64,000 bases of DNA from Candidatus Brocadia sp. (GTDB lineage: Bacteria > Planctomycetota > Brocadiia > Brocadiales > Brocadiaceae), in NCBI GenBank assembly GCA_021646415.1, contig SOEU01000002.1:363184-427183 (forward strand), read 5' to 3'. Of the stretch, positions 52,001 to 60,731 are shown in pieces (position 1 is the stretch's first letter; each line of letters opens with the position of its first letter). A program made the translations under genes and the position numbers. The notes beneath the pieces were generated by a model. It was given only the letters and a program-made list of their open reading frames with translations. It had not been told where the DNA came from and searched no databases.

Positions 52001-52420
52001 CTTCACACGGGAAATGATTTTGTTATTATTGACTTTGAAGGAGAACCCGCAAGGACTTTGACCGAAAGAAGACTGAAGAGATCGCCATTAAGAGATGTGG
52101 CAGGTATGATACGCTCCTTTCACTACGCAGCCCACACAGCGCTTCTCAAGCATGCGTCCGTTAGACCGGAGGATATTCCGGTACTTGAACCATGGCTCAA
52201 TCTCTGGTACAGATATGTTGGGGGCACCTTTTTACGGTCATACCTCAATACGGCAGAAAATGCCCCTTTTATCCCCAGGGACAAAGAGGAGCTCAACATC
52301 ATGCTAAGAGCTTATCTCCTGGAAAAGGCGGTTTATGAACTCGGATACGAATTAAACAATCGGCCTGAATGGGTAATTATCCCATTAAAGGGGATAAAAC
52401 ATTTGCTGGAGGTCCGGTAA
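49091..52420 (+). CDS. treS: Trehalose synthase fused to maltokinase (TreS-Mak)
   Basis: The 1109-residue fusion joins two enzymes that turn trehalose into maltose-1-phosphate. Residues 1 to about 550 are TreS (GH13), with [20 protein letters not shown], nucleophile [20 protein letters not shown] (Asp210), [13 protein letters not shown] (Glu252) and [13 protein letters not shown] (Asp318). Residues about 580-1109 are the maltokinase, with [12 protein letters not shown] and the kinase site [20 protein letters not shown], then [20 protein letters not shown]. Both catalytic sets look complete. Fusions of this kind feed GlgE. The donor-making gene directly follows glgE. Confidence 0.95.
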   Translation: [1109 protein letters not shown]

Positions 52421-52819
52421 CATTAATTAGGTTGGGTTTTAAAAGACAAAAACCCAACGACCTTCTTGTTATTCCGAACACATTCACATTGTTCAGTGTA
52501 AACTCCGCGAGGAATTTTAACATCGTAAGATCTCTCTTTGCAATGATGAGAGGCAAGGATGCCGGTCCCACGAGAACAGTTTGTGTAGGGTGCGTCCCAC
52601 GCACCATCCATACGTTGGATTGTTTTGGTGCGTGGGACGCACCCTACAAGATTGAAATTCCTTTCTATTTAATTAAGCCTTCGGCAACTTCCCCTCCGTT
52701 TGCGGGGGATTATGGGGGTGTTTGAAATTCCTTAGCATCAAGATAGCGAAACCTCAGTTAAACGTAAAGAGTAAAAATCTAAATACGAGAAAGGAGAAAA
52801 AGCCTTACGGCGTAATACT
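52421..52819. other. Gap with palindromic repeat before the GH57 gene
   Basis: The gap holds the 23-bp palindrome at 52584-52648 and a repeat piece at about 52685-52720 (cccctccgtttgcgggggat). A ribosome-binding site (aaaggag) lies just before ATG 52820. I saw no separate gene. Confidence 0.45.
52584..52648. repeat. Perfect 23-bp inverted repeat
   Basis: tgtagggtgcgtcccacgca, continuing cca, at 52584-52606 is mirrored exactly at 52626-52648, with a 19-nt loop. It is a dispersed-repeat hairpin, with no T-run. Confidence 0.75.
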
Positions 52820-55261
52820 ATGGACAGATATATTTGCATACATGGACACTTCTATCAGCCACCAAGGGAAAATCCGTGGCTCGAAGCAATAGAAATACAG
52901 GACTCTGCTTTTCCTTACCATGACTGGAATGAGAAGGTCAACGCCGAATGCTACGCCCCGAATTCTGCATCCAGAGTTTTGGATGCCGAAAGACGCATCA
53001 TGGACATTGTCAACAATTATAGCAGGATAAGTTTCAATTTTGGCCCTACCCTCCTTTCATGGATGGAAGTATATGCTCCTGATATTTATCGGGCAATACT
53101 TGATGCAGACAGACAAAGTATGGAATGGCGTTCGGGACATGGTAATGCAATTGCACAGATTTATAATCATATTATTATGCCACTTGCCAATACCCGCGAT
53201 AAACGCACTCAAATACTTTGGGGTATAAAGGACTTTGAGTATAGATTTAAGCGTTCCCCTGAAGGTATGTGGCTGTCAGAGACTGCAGTCGATATGGAAA
53301 CGTTGGACATGCTTGCGGAACATGGCATAAAATTTACCATCCTTGCCCCGCATCAGGCATTCAGGGTAAGGAAACTTAGTGCTGAAAAGTGGAAAGATGT
53401 AAGTGGAGGGCGAATTGATCCCACAAGGGCTTATTTATGCAAATTACCATCAGGCAGGACAATAAATATCTTTTTTTATGATGGGCCTATATCCCAGGCA
53501 GTCGCATTTGAAAACTTACTAAATCGGGGAGAAGATTTTGCAAACCGACTGTTGGGCGGTTTTTCCGACACAAGAAAATGGCCACAAATTCTTAACATTG
53601 CGACAGATGGGGAATCCTACGGGCATCACCATAGATATGGGGGTATGGCGCTTACCTTTGTCCTTAATCATATTGAGAACAATAAATTGGCAAAGCTGAC
53701 AAATTATGGAGAATATCTCGAAAAACATCCTTCAGCACACGAAATTCAAATACATGAAAATACATCATGGAGTTGTATGCATGGTATAGAACGATGGAAA
53801 AGTAACTGCGGATGTAAATCCGGAGGACCTCCTGAATGGAGCCAGGAATGGAGGGGTCCACTTCGTGATGCCATGGACTGGCTCAGAGATCAATTGGTGT
53901 CAATATATGAAAATAAGGCAAAAGAATATCTTAAGAATCCATGGGAAGCAAGGGATGAATACATTGGAGTCATCCTTAATCGTTCTCAGGAAACCATTGA
54001 CAGATTTATTGCAAGGCATGCAACAAAAAATTTGAATGAAGAGGAGAGGATAATTGTTCTCAAACTCCTGGAAATTCAAAGGCATGCCATGCTGATGTAC
54101 ACAAGTTGTGGATGGTTTTTTGCTGATATTTCTGGTCTTGAAACCGTTCAAATTATGGAATATGCAGGCAGAACTATCCAATTGTCCAAAGACCTTATTA
54201 CCAATGATCTCGAAAGTGCCTTTCAGGAAAGGCTTTCGAAAGCAAAAAGTAACTTCCCTGAACATCGTGACGGCGCACATATTTATGAAGGATTTGTGAA
54301 ACCCACCATCATAGATCTCAAGGAGGTTGGTGTACACTTTGCTGTAAGTTCCCTCTTTGAAACCTATGCAGAAATGACAAAGATTTATTGCTATGTGGTA
54401 GCTATAGAAGACTATCAAAAGGTAGAAGCGGGAAGAATGAGTTTAGCTATAGGCCGGATTCTTGTTACTTCAGGGATTACCGGCAAGTCAGAACACATGA
54501 TTTTTAGCGGGCTACACCTCGGTAATCACGATTTTAATGGCGGTGTTAGTAATTTTCCCGGAAATGATGAATATCAATCCATGAAAGGTGAAATGATCGC
54601 AGTATTTAAAAAAGGTGCCCTTGCAGATATTGTGAGGATGATGGACAAGCATTTTGGCATGCACAATTATTCCTTGCGGGACCTTTTCAAGGACCAGCAA
54701 CGTAAGATTTTAAATCAGGTTATCAGTTCGACGATACAAGAGTTCGAAGATACATATCGGGATATGTATGAGAATAACTGCATCCTGATGGGTTTTTTAC
54801 AGGAGACGGGCATCCCTATTCCAAAGGCGTTTTATACAGCTGCTGATTTTATACTTAATGTTGATTTAAAAACAGCATTCGGGGAAGAAATAGATACTGA
54901 AAAAATACACGCTATAATCAATGACATGAAGAAATGGCATCTTACCGCAGAGCCTTTGGAGCTCGAATATAAAGTCCGGCATAAAGCCGAGGAAATGATG
55001 AATAAATTTGGCAGTAATCTATCGGATATTTCTCTCCTCTTAGAGACCCAAAAAGTAATAGAATTATTACATTCACTACCTATAGAAATAAATTTTTGGT
55101 TTACGCAAAATATCTATTTCAAAATAGCAAAAACACAGTATAAAGAATTTTTATCAAAACAAAAATCTGGCGATAAAGACGCTGCCAGATGGGTTGAAGT
55201 ATTCAAACAGATTGGCCATAACCTGTTTTTTAATATAACAGCAGTGCTACCAGAAGATTAA
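52820..55261 (+). CDS. GH57-type glycoside hydrolase with DUF3536 C-terminal region
   Basis: The 813-residue protein has a GH57 barrel followed by the long DUF3536 region. GH57-like motifs are ICIHGHFYQPPRENPWLEAI (first His), SGHGNAIAQIYNHIIMPLAN, GMWLSETAVDMETLDMLAEH (candidate catalytic Glu) and LNIATDGESYGHHHRYGGMA (candidate catalytic Asp). The C-terminal part (SFLQETGIPIPKAFYTAADF-like) is helical. GH57 enzymes act on alpha-glucans as amylases, branching enzymes or 4-alpha-glucanotransferases. The exact reaction is unknown, but the context suggests glucan trimming or branching. Start ATG 52820. Confidence 0.85.
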   Translation: MDRYICIHGHFYQPPRENPWLEAIEIQDSAFPYHDWNEKVNAECYAPNSASRVLDAERRIMDIVNNYSRISFNFGPTLLSWMEVYAPDIYRAILDADRQSMEWRSGHGNAIAQIYNHIIMPLANTRDKRTQILWGIKDFEYRFKRSPEGMWLSETAVDMETLDMLAEHGIKFTILAPHQAFRVRKLSAEKWKDVSGGRIDPTRAYLCKLPSGRTINIFFYDGPISQAVAFENLLNRGEDFANRLLGGFSDTRKWPQILNIATDGESYGHHHRYGGMALTFVLNHIENNKLAKLTNYGEYLEKHPSAHEIQIHENTSWSCMHGIERWKSNCGCKSGGPPEWSQEWRGPLRDAMDWLRDQLVSIYENKAKEYLKNPWEARDEYIGVILNRSQETIDRFIARHATKNLNEEERIIVLKLLEIQRHAMLMYTSCGWFFADISGLETVQIMEYAGRTIQLSKDLITNDLESAFQERLSKAKSNFPEHRDGAHIYEGFVKPTIIDLKEVGVHFAVSSLFETYAEMTKIYCYVVAIEDYQKVEAGRMSLAIGRILVTSGITGKSEHMIFSGLHLGNHDFNGGVSNFPGNDEYQSMKGEMIAVFKKGALADIVRMMDKHFGMHNYSLRDLFKDQQRKILNQVISSTIQEFEDTYRDMYENNCILMGFLQETGIPIPKAFYTAADFILNVDLKTAFGEEIDTEKIHAIINDMKKWHLTAEPLELEYKVRHKAEEMMNKFGSNLSDISLLLETQKVIELLHSLPIEINFWFTQNIYFKIAKTQYKEFLSKQKSGDKDAARWVEVFKQIGHNLFFNITAVLPED

Positions 55262-55269
55262 ATTTTTCG

Positions 55270-55555
55270 AAACAGTTTAGTTTTTGAAAGATGAGTTGTG
55301 CTTTTTAAGTCCCTATAGGGACGTGAGGCAATAGGCAGGCAATTTATTGCCTGTATTTTTATCAAAGAGAAATACAGTCCCGTAGGGACGATTGAGACGA
55401 TTTTGTATCCATAATCTTCATTCGCCCCTACAGGGCTTATTTTTATCTTTCTCTTAACACAGGCAATAAATCGCCTGCCTATGAGCAATTTGCCCCTCCG
55501 GGGCGAAATCAGCACAAGGCTTTGCCTTGATAGTTTTTCAAAAAACTAAAGTGTT
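55270..55555. repeat. Foldback (MITE-like) element, about 286 bp
   Basis: The left end aacagtttagtttttgaaag is matched by the inverted right end (tttttcaaaaaactaaagtg, then tt). Inside are more mirrored segments, such as ataggcaggcaatttattgc against aataaatcgcctgcctatga. The element has no gene. A single similar end (atagtttagttttttgaaaa) also occurs at about 41563. Confidence 0.7.
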
Positions 55556-55582
55556 ACGATTTTTCATAAGTGAGGAACAAAA

Positions 55583-57085
55583 ATGAACAGAAGAAGAAGC
55601 GGTATACTACTTCACATTACTTCTCTCCCATCACCTCATGGTGTGGGAGATTTTGGAGACACAGCTTACAAATTTGTGGATTTTCTTGCAGAAACCAGAC
55701 AATGCTTATGGCAAGTCCTCCCGTTAAACCCGACCCGAACAGTATATGGAAATAGTCCTTATAGCAGTTATTCGGCTTTTGCTGGAAATCATCTTATGAT
55801 AAGCCTTGATCTTCTTGTTCGGGACGGCATTCTTTTAAAGTCTGATATAGAAGGTTCTGTTACCTTTCCACGTGACAGGGTTGAATATAAGACTGTTACT
55901 GAGTACAAAGAGAACATTCTTCGCATAGCATACAAACACATTCATCGCAAACTGGAAAAAGACTTTGAATTTGAAGAGTTCTGTAATGAAAACAAATACT
56001 GGCTCGACGATTATACCCTGTTTATCACTTTAAAGGAACACTTTCATGGAGTTTCCTGGAGTGATTGGCCTGAGGATTTAAAGTACAGAAAAGAAGAAGT
56101 TGTAAGAAGTTGGAAAGAAAAATTGAAAGAAAGAATACTCATGGAAAAGTTTTATCAATTCCTCTTTTTTAAACAGTGGTATTCTCTGAAAAAATACTGT
56201 AACTCAAAAAACATACAAATAATCGGCGATATACCTATTTATGTAACCTATGACAGCGCCGAAGTATGGGCTAAACCAGAAATTTTCAAGTTAGATAATG
56301 CCCAAAAGCCCCTATTCGTTGCGGGAGTCCCTCCGGATTATTTCAGTGCAACGGGGCAATTGTGGGGAAATCCTGTTTATAACTGGGATGTTCTGAAAGA
56401 AACTGGTTTCTCATGGTGGCTGAAACGTATAGAATTCAATCTGAAACTCTATGACATTGTCAGGCTCGATCACTTCAGGGGTTTTGTTTCATACTGGGAA
56501 GTTCCAGCAGGAGAAAAGACGGCAGTGAATGGGAAATGGGTAAATGCCCCTGTTAAAGATTTTTTTGATTTATTGTATAGACACTTCCCAAGTCTCCCCA
56601 TTATTGCAGAAGACCTGGGGGAAGAAATAACACCGGAAGTAAGGGAGATTATGAGTATCTTTGGAATTCCCGGAATGAAAGTACTCCAATACGCATTTGG
56701 AAAAGATTTACCAACAAGTCCATTTATTCCGCACAATTACACTACAAGCTGCGTTGTTTATTCCGGAACGCATGATAATAATACAACGAAGGGCTGGTAC
56801 AAAAAAGAACTAAGTCATGAAGACAGGGACAGAATTCAAAAATACCTGGGAAGAGAAGTCACAGAAGATAATATCCACCATCATCTTATCAGACTTGCTA
56901 TGATGTCGGTTGCAAACATGGTTGTTATACCCATGCAGGATATTCTCGGACATGGTGAAGAGTCACGAATGAATTTTCCTGCAACTTCTGAAAATAATTG
57001 GAAATGGAGGCTCCTGCCAGAACAGATAACACCTGCCCAGATACAAGAACTATCGGAAGCAACCATGATATACGGCAGAGGATGA
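55583..57085 (+). CDS. malQ: 4-alpha-glucanotransferase (amylomaltase)
   Basis: MalQ (GH77) transfers glucan segments between malto-oligosaccharides and so remodels short linear glucan. The 500-residue protein shows RSGILLHITSLPSPHGVGDF, GNSPYSSYSAFAGNHLMISL, QIIGDIPIYVTYDSAEVWA, the nucleophile region YDIVRLDHFRGFVSYWEVPA, the acid IIAEDLGEEITPEV, and VYSGTHDNNTTKGWY. These catalytic residues match the family. It directly precedes treY at 67 nt. Cytoplasmic. Confidence 0.96.
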   Translation: MNRRRSGILLHITSLPSPHGVGDFGDTAYKFVDFLAETRQCLWQVLPLNPTRTVYGNSPYSSYSAFAGNHLMISLDLLVRDGILLKSDIEGSVTFPRDRVEYKTVTEYKENILRIAYKHIHRKLEKDFEFEEFCNENKYWLDDYTLFITLKEHFHGVSWSDWPEDLKYRKEEVVRSWKEKLKERILMEKFYQFLFFKQWYSLKKYCNSKNIQIIGDIPIYVTYDSAEVWAKPEIFKLDNAQKPLFVAGVPPDYFSATGQLWGNPVYNWDVLKETGFSWWLKRIEFNLKLYDIVRLDHFRGFVSYWEVPAGEKTAVNGKWVNAPVKDFFDLLYRHFPSLPIIAEDLGEEITPEVREIMSIFGIPGMKVLQYAFGKDLPTSPFIPHNYTTSCVVYSGTHDNNTTKGWYKKELSHEDRDRIQKYLGREVTEDNIHHHLIRLAMMSVANMVVIPMQDILGHGEESRMNFPATSENNWKWRLLPEQITPAQIQELSEATMIYGRG

Positions 57086-57152
57086 AGTAAAAAATTAAAT
57101 ACCAGTTCTTTAAAATTTCGAATGTTTAAACAATTGACAAAGTAAACAATAC

Positions 57153-60134
57153 ATGACCACAGAAACAACATCAGATCCCCGAATACCTGATTCAACATAC
57201 AGGCTACAATTCAGTCGTCTGTTTCAATTCTCAGATGCAAAAAATATTATTCAGTACCTTTCCGATATCGGTATTAGTGATATTTATGCTTCCCCCTATT
57301 TTAAGGCAAAAGAAGGTAGTCTTCATGGCTATGACATCGTTGAACACAATACCCTGAACCCGGAAATTGGAACAGAAGAAGAATACCATGGAATGATACA
57401 AGAGTTATGGAAGTACGGAATGGGTCAAATCCTTGACATCGTTCCAAACCACATGTGCATTACCAGTAAAGAAAATACCTGGTGGATGGATGTCCTTGAA
57501 AACGGACCAGGCTCTATCTATGCAGACTTCTTTGACATAGACTGGGAACCGGTAAAAATAGAACTGAAAGACAAAGTACTTATCCCTATTTTAGGCGATC
57601 AATATGGAGTTGTTCTTGAAAGGCAGGAATTGCAGCTTGTCTTTGAAAACGGCGATTTCTTTCTTTGTTATTATAAGCACAAATTTCCCATAAGACCGAA
57701 GACATATATAGATATTTTACAATATCGCATAGATGATCTAAAAAATCTTCTCTCTCCTGAAAACCCCCATCTTAACGAGCTTTTGAGTATTATTACTGCA
57801 TTAAACCATTTACCCTCATATACCGAAAAGGATCCGGAAAGGATTGCGGAACGATATCGTGAAAAAGAAATCATAAGGAAAAGATTGTGGAATCTCTACA
57901 ATGAAAATCCCGGTTTTAAAACATTCATAGATGAAAATGTAAAAATATTTAATGGCGAAAAAGGTAAGCCCGAAAGCTTTAATTTTCTTGATAATCTCCT
58001 TAATCAGCAGAACTACAGGCTTTCGCAATGGAGCGTGGCTACCGAAGAAATAAATTACCGGAGATTCTTTGATATCAATGACCTTGCAGCAATCCGTATG
58101 GAAAACCCACTTGTTTTCAGGGAAACCCATAAATTGATTTTTAAACTTATCAGAGAAGGCAAGGTCACAGGATTGAGGGTTGATCATCCCGATGGGCTCT
58201 ACAACCCTTCGGAATACTTCCGGCGGTTGCAGAAAAACTGTTTTCTTTATAAAAGACTTGATCTTCCAGGATATGGAACGGAAACTTCCGACAGAGAAGC
58301 TGAAATATTGAGACAATACAATGAACTGTTGTCAACGAATCCCCAGTTAAAGGCTTTTTATATTATCGGCGAAAAAATCCTTATCAAAGGTGAAAAGATA
58401 CCAGAAGACTGGCCCATCTTTGGCACGACAGGATATGACTTTTTGAACTCCCTCAATGGCATCTTTGTCGAAACAATGAATGTAAAAATATTTGATGATA
58501 TATACACCAGGTTCATCAGATCAAAGCCTGATTTCCAGAATATTGTTTATGAAAAGAAAAAATTAATTATGGAAGTGATTATGTCGAGTGAAGTCAATAC
58601 ACTGGGACACTATCTGAACCGGCTATCGGAAAAAAACAGACATACAAGGGATTTTACCTTGAACAGCCTTACAAATGCTATAAAGGAAACCATTGCCTTT
58701 TTCCCGGTATATAGAACCTATACAAAACCATCAGAGGTCGCTGAAAGGGACAAACGATATATTGAGATTGCTGTGTCAAAGGCAAAAAGAAAAAATCCTG
58801 CCATGAGCGAATCTGTTTTTGATTTTCTCAAAGACGTCCTTTTGCTGAAGTATCCCGAAAATTTTAAAGACGCCGACCAAAGGGAATGGCTTGATTTCGT
58901 TATGAAATTTCAGCAGATTACAGGTCCTGTCACGGCGAAAGGGCTTGAGGATACCTCCTTTTATATTTATAATCGCCTCGTTTCCCTTAATGAAGTAGGT
59001 GGAAGTCCGGAAAGATTCGGTACACCTATGGAAACTTTCCATGGACAGAATATAGAAAGAAGCAAATTCTGGCCGCACACCCTTATTGCCACCTCCACCC
59101 ATGACTCAAAACGCAGCGAGGATGTACGGGCAAGGATTAACGTCCTTTCGGAAATTCCTGATGAATGGAAAGAACATTTAACACGGTGGAGAAGATTAAA
59201 TAAGAAAAATGTCGTTGTTGTTGAAGGACAGACTGTACCAGACCTGAATGAAGAATACCTTCTTTACCAAACCCTTATCGGTGCATGGCCTATTGAACCA
59301 ACGACCGGACCTGAATACGAAATATTTAAGAAGCGGATTAAAGATTACATGGTAAAGGCCTTAAGGGAGGCAAAGGTCAATACGAGCTGGATAAATCCCA
59401 ATGCGAATTACGAGAATATCCTGATGAGCTTTATCGAGGCTATCTTGAATACTACACGAAGAAATAAATTCCTGAAAGATTTTCAAGCATTTCAAAAGCA
59501 AATATCCCATTACGGCATATACAACTCCCTTTCACAAACATTGCTCAAGATAACCTCCCCGGGTATTCCTGATTTTTATCAAGGAACTGAGTTGTGGGAT
59601 TTCAGTCTTGTTGATCCGGACAACCGCAGACCCGTTGATTATAGTATTAGAATCAAGATGCTGGAGGAACTGAAACGGAATGAGCAAGAGATGCCGTTAT
59701 CAGATCTTGCGAAGGAATTGACTATCAACAAAGATAATGGGAAGATAAAGCTCTATCTGATGTATAAAGCCCTCAATTACCGAAAAGCAAATAGAGAGAT
59801 ATTTGAGCGCGGGGAATATTCTCCCCTTGAAGCAATGGGAGAAAAGGCTGTGAATGTTTGCTCGTTTGTGAGGAGATTTGGAAATCTCGCAGCGCTGGTT
59901 GTTACCCCCAGACTAATAACAAGGCTTATACAACAACCCGAAAGCCTGCCCTTTGGCAAAGAAGTATGGAAAGACTCGGTTATTATTGTACCACATGAGG
60001 AAACGGACAAAAAATACCGGAACATTTTTACCGGAGAAGTTGTTACAACCGTAAGTTACACAGATGCAACTATCTTGTATCTACCAGAGATATTTGCCCA
60101 TTTTCCTGTGGCTTTGCTGGAAAGAATTATTTAA
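57153..60134 (+). CDS. treY: Malto-oligosyltrehalose synthase
   Basis: TreY converts the reducing end of an alpha-glucan chain to a trehalosyl end, the substrate of TreZ. The 993-residue GH13 enzyme starts IPDSTYRLQFSRLFQFSDAK and shows the family motifs DIYASPYFKAKEGSLHGYDI, GQILDIVPNHMCITSKENTW, nucleophile VTGLRVDHPDGLYNPSEYF, acid FYIIGEKILIKGEKIPEDW, TGYDFLNSLNGIF, and IATSTHDSKRSEDVRARINV. Its length is at the upper end of the usual range. It ends the island, with the DUF3181 gene read toward it just after. Cytoplasmic, all catalytic acids present. Confidence 0.96.
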   Translation: MTTETTSDPRIPDSTYRLQFSRLFQFSDAKNIIQYLSDIGISDIYASPYFKAKEGSLHGYDIVEHNTLNPEIGTEEEYHGMIQELWKYGMGQILDIVPNHMCITSKENTWWMDVLENGPGSIYADFFDIDWEPVKIELKDKVLIPILGDQYGVVLERQELQLVFENGDFFLCYYKHKFPIRPKTYIDILQYRIDDLKNLLSPENPHLNELLSIITALNHLPSYTEKDPERIAERYREKEIIRKRLWNLYNENPGFKTFIDENVKIFNGEKGKPESFNFLDNLLNQQNYRLSQWSVATEEINYRRFFDINDLAAIRMENPLVFRETHKLIFKLIREGKVTGLRVDHPDGLYNPSEYFRRLQKNCFLYKRLDLPGYGTETSDREAEILRQYNELLSTNPQLKAFYIIGEKILIKGEKIPEDWPIFGTTGYDFLNSLNGIFVETMNVKIFDDIYTRFIRSKPDFQNIVYEKKKLIMEVIMSSEVNTLGHYLNRLSEKNRHTRDFTLNSLTNAIKETIAFFPVYRTYTKPSEVAERDKRYIEIAVSKAKRKNPAMSESVFDFLKDVLLLKYPENFKDADQREWLDFVMKFQQITGPVTAKGLEDTSFYIYNRLVSLNEVGGSPERFGTPMETFHGQNIERSKFWPHTLIATSTHDSKRSEDVRARINVLSEIPDEWKEHLTRWRRLNKKNVVVVEGQTVPDLNEEYLLYQTLIGAWPIEPTTGPEYEIFKKRIKDYMVKALREAKVNTSWINPNANYENILMSFIEAILNTTRRNKFLKDFQAFQKQISHYGIYNSLSQTLLKITSPGIPDFYQGTELWDFSLVDPDNRRPVDYSIRIKMLEELKRNEQEMPLSDLAKELTINKDNGKIKLYLMYKALNYRKANREIFERGEYSPLEAMGEKAVNVCSFVRRFGNLAALVVTPRLITRLIQQPESLPFGKEVWKDSVIIVPHEETDKKYRNIFTGEVVTTVSYTDATILYLPEIFAHFPVALLERII

Positions 60135-60135
60135 T

Positions 60136-60447
60136 TTAAAACATTTCTCGTAAAATATCTTCTGCAATTTTTATCAGTTTACTTTGAACAGAATCGGGTA
60201 TTAAATCACTTAAAGGTAATTCTTTCTTACCACCGCCTACTTTCACTTTTATTTCATGAAGAATTTCATTAATTTGTACACTATTTATGGAACCGCTACC
60301 CAACAAAGGAAATAATTTTTCCGCTATTACTTTATCAAGTTTAGCATCAGATAAATAGAGATGCCATTTAGCAATATCTATATAAATATTCTCTCCAATT
60401 TCTGATGTCAAGGCTTCGATAATTTCTGTTTCATTTAAAAAACCCAT
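60136..60447 (-). CDS. DUF3181-like small protein
   Basis: The 103-residue minus-strand gene starts at ATG 60447. The text EIIEALTSEIGENIYIDIAK, WHLYLSDAKLDKVIAEKLFP resembles DUF3181, a family I know mainly from cyanobacteria (EIGENIYIDVAKWHLYLSDA). The function is unknown. It is convergent with treY, with only one base between the stop codons. It has no partner gene. Presence outside cyanobacteria would be unusual, and I have not checked it. Confidence 0.65.
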   Translation of the reverse strand: MGFLNETEIIEALTSEIGENIYIDIAKWHLYLSDAKLDKVIAEKLFPLLGSGSINSVQINEILHEIKVKVGGGKKELPLSDLIPDSVQSKLIKIAEDILREMF

Positions 60448-60548
60448 AAAAATTTCCTTTACTATCTGTTTTTATTGAAAACTAATAATTCGCAACTGTT
60501 TTATTTTAACATGGATAGAATAATAAAGAAATGTTTTTATTATTATCT

Positions 60549-60680
60549 TAACCAGAACGAGTCGGAAAAAGACAAAAAACCGAAGCACGAAATTTGTGAG
60601 TCAACCCTGTCAGGGTTTTAAACCCTGACAGGGTTCGTTTTATTCATATTTTTGCTAAAAATGTCAAAATATTTTTTAAG
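60549..60680 (+). repeat. 130-bp dispersed repeat family, copy 3
   Basis: It matches copies 1 and 2 (accgaagcacgaaatttgtgag-like flank). Landmarks are gtcggaaaaagacaaaaaac, the core aaccctgtcagggttttaaa, continuing ccctgacagggtt, and ttattcatatttttgctaaa. It lies in the DUF3181 to ATPase gap. Confidence 0.75.
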
Positions 60681-60731
60681 ATAGAGAGCAGTTCACATTT
60701 GTTTTATTGAATTTGTCACAGAGGATAAAAT

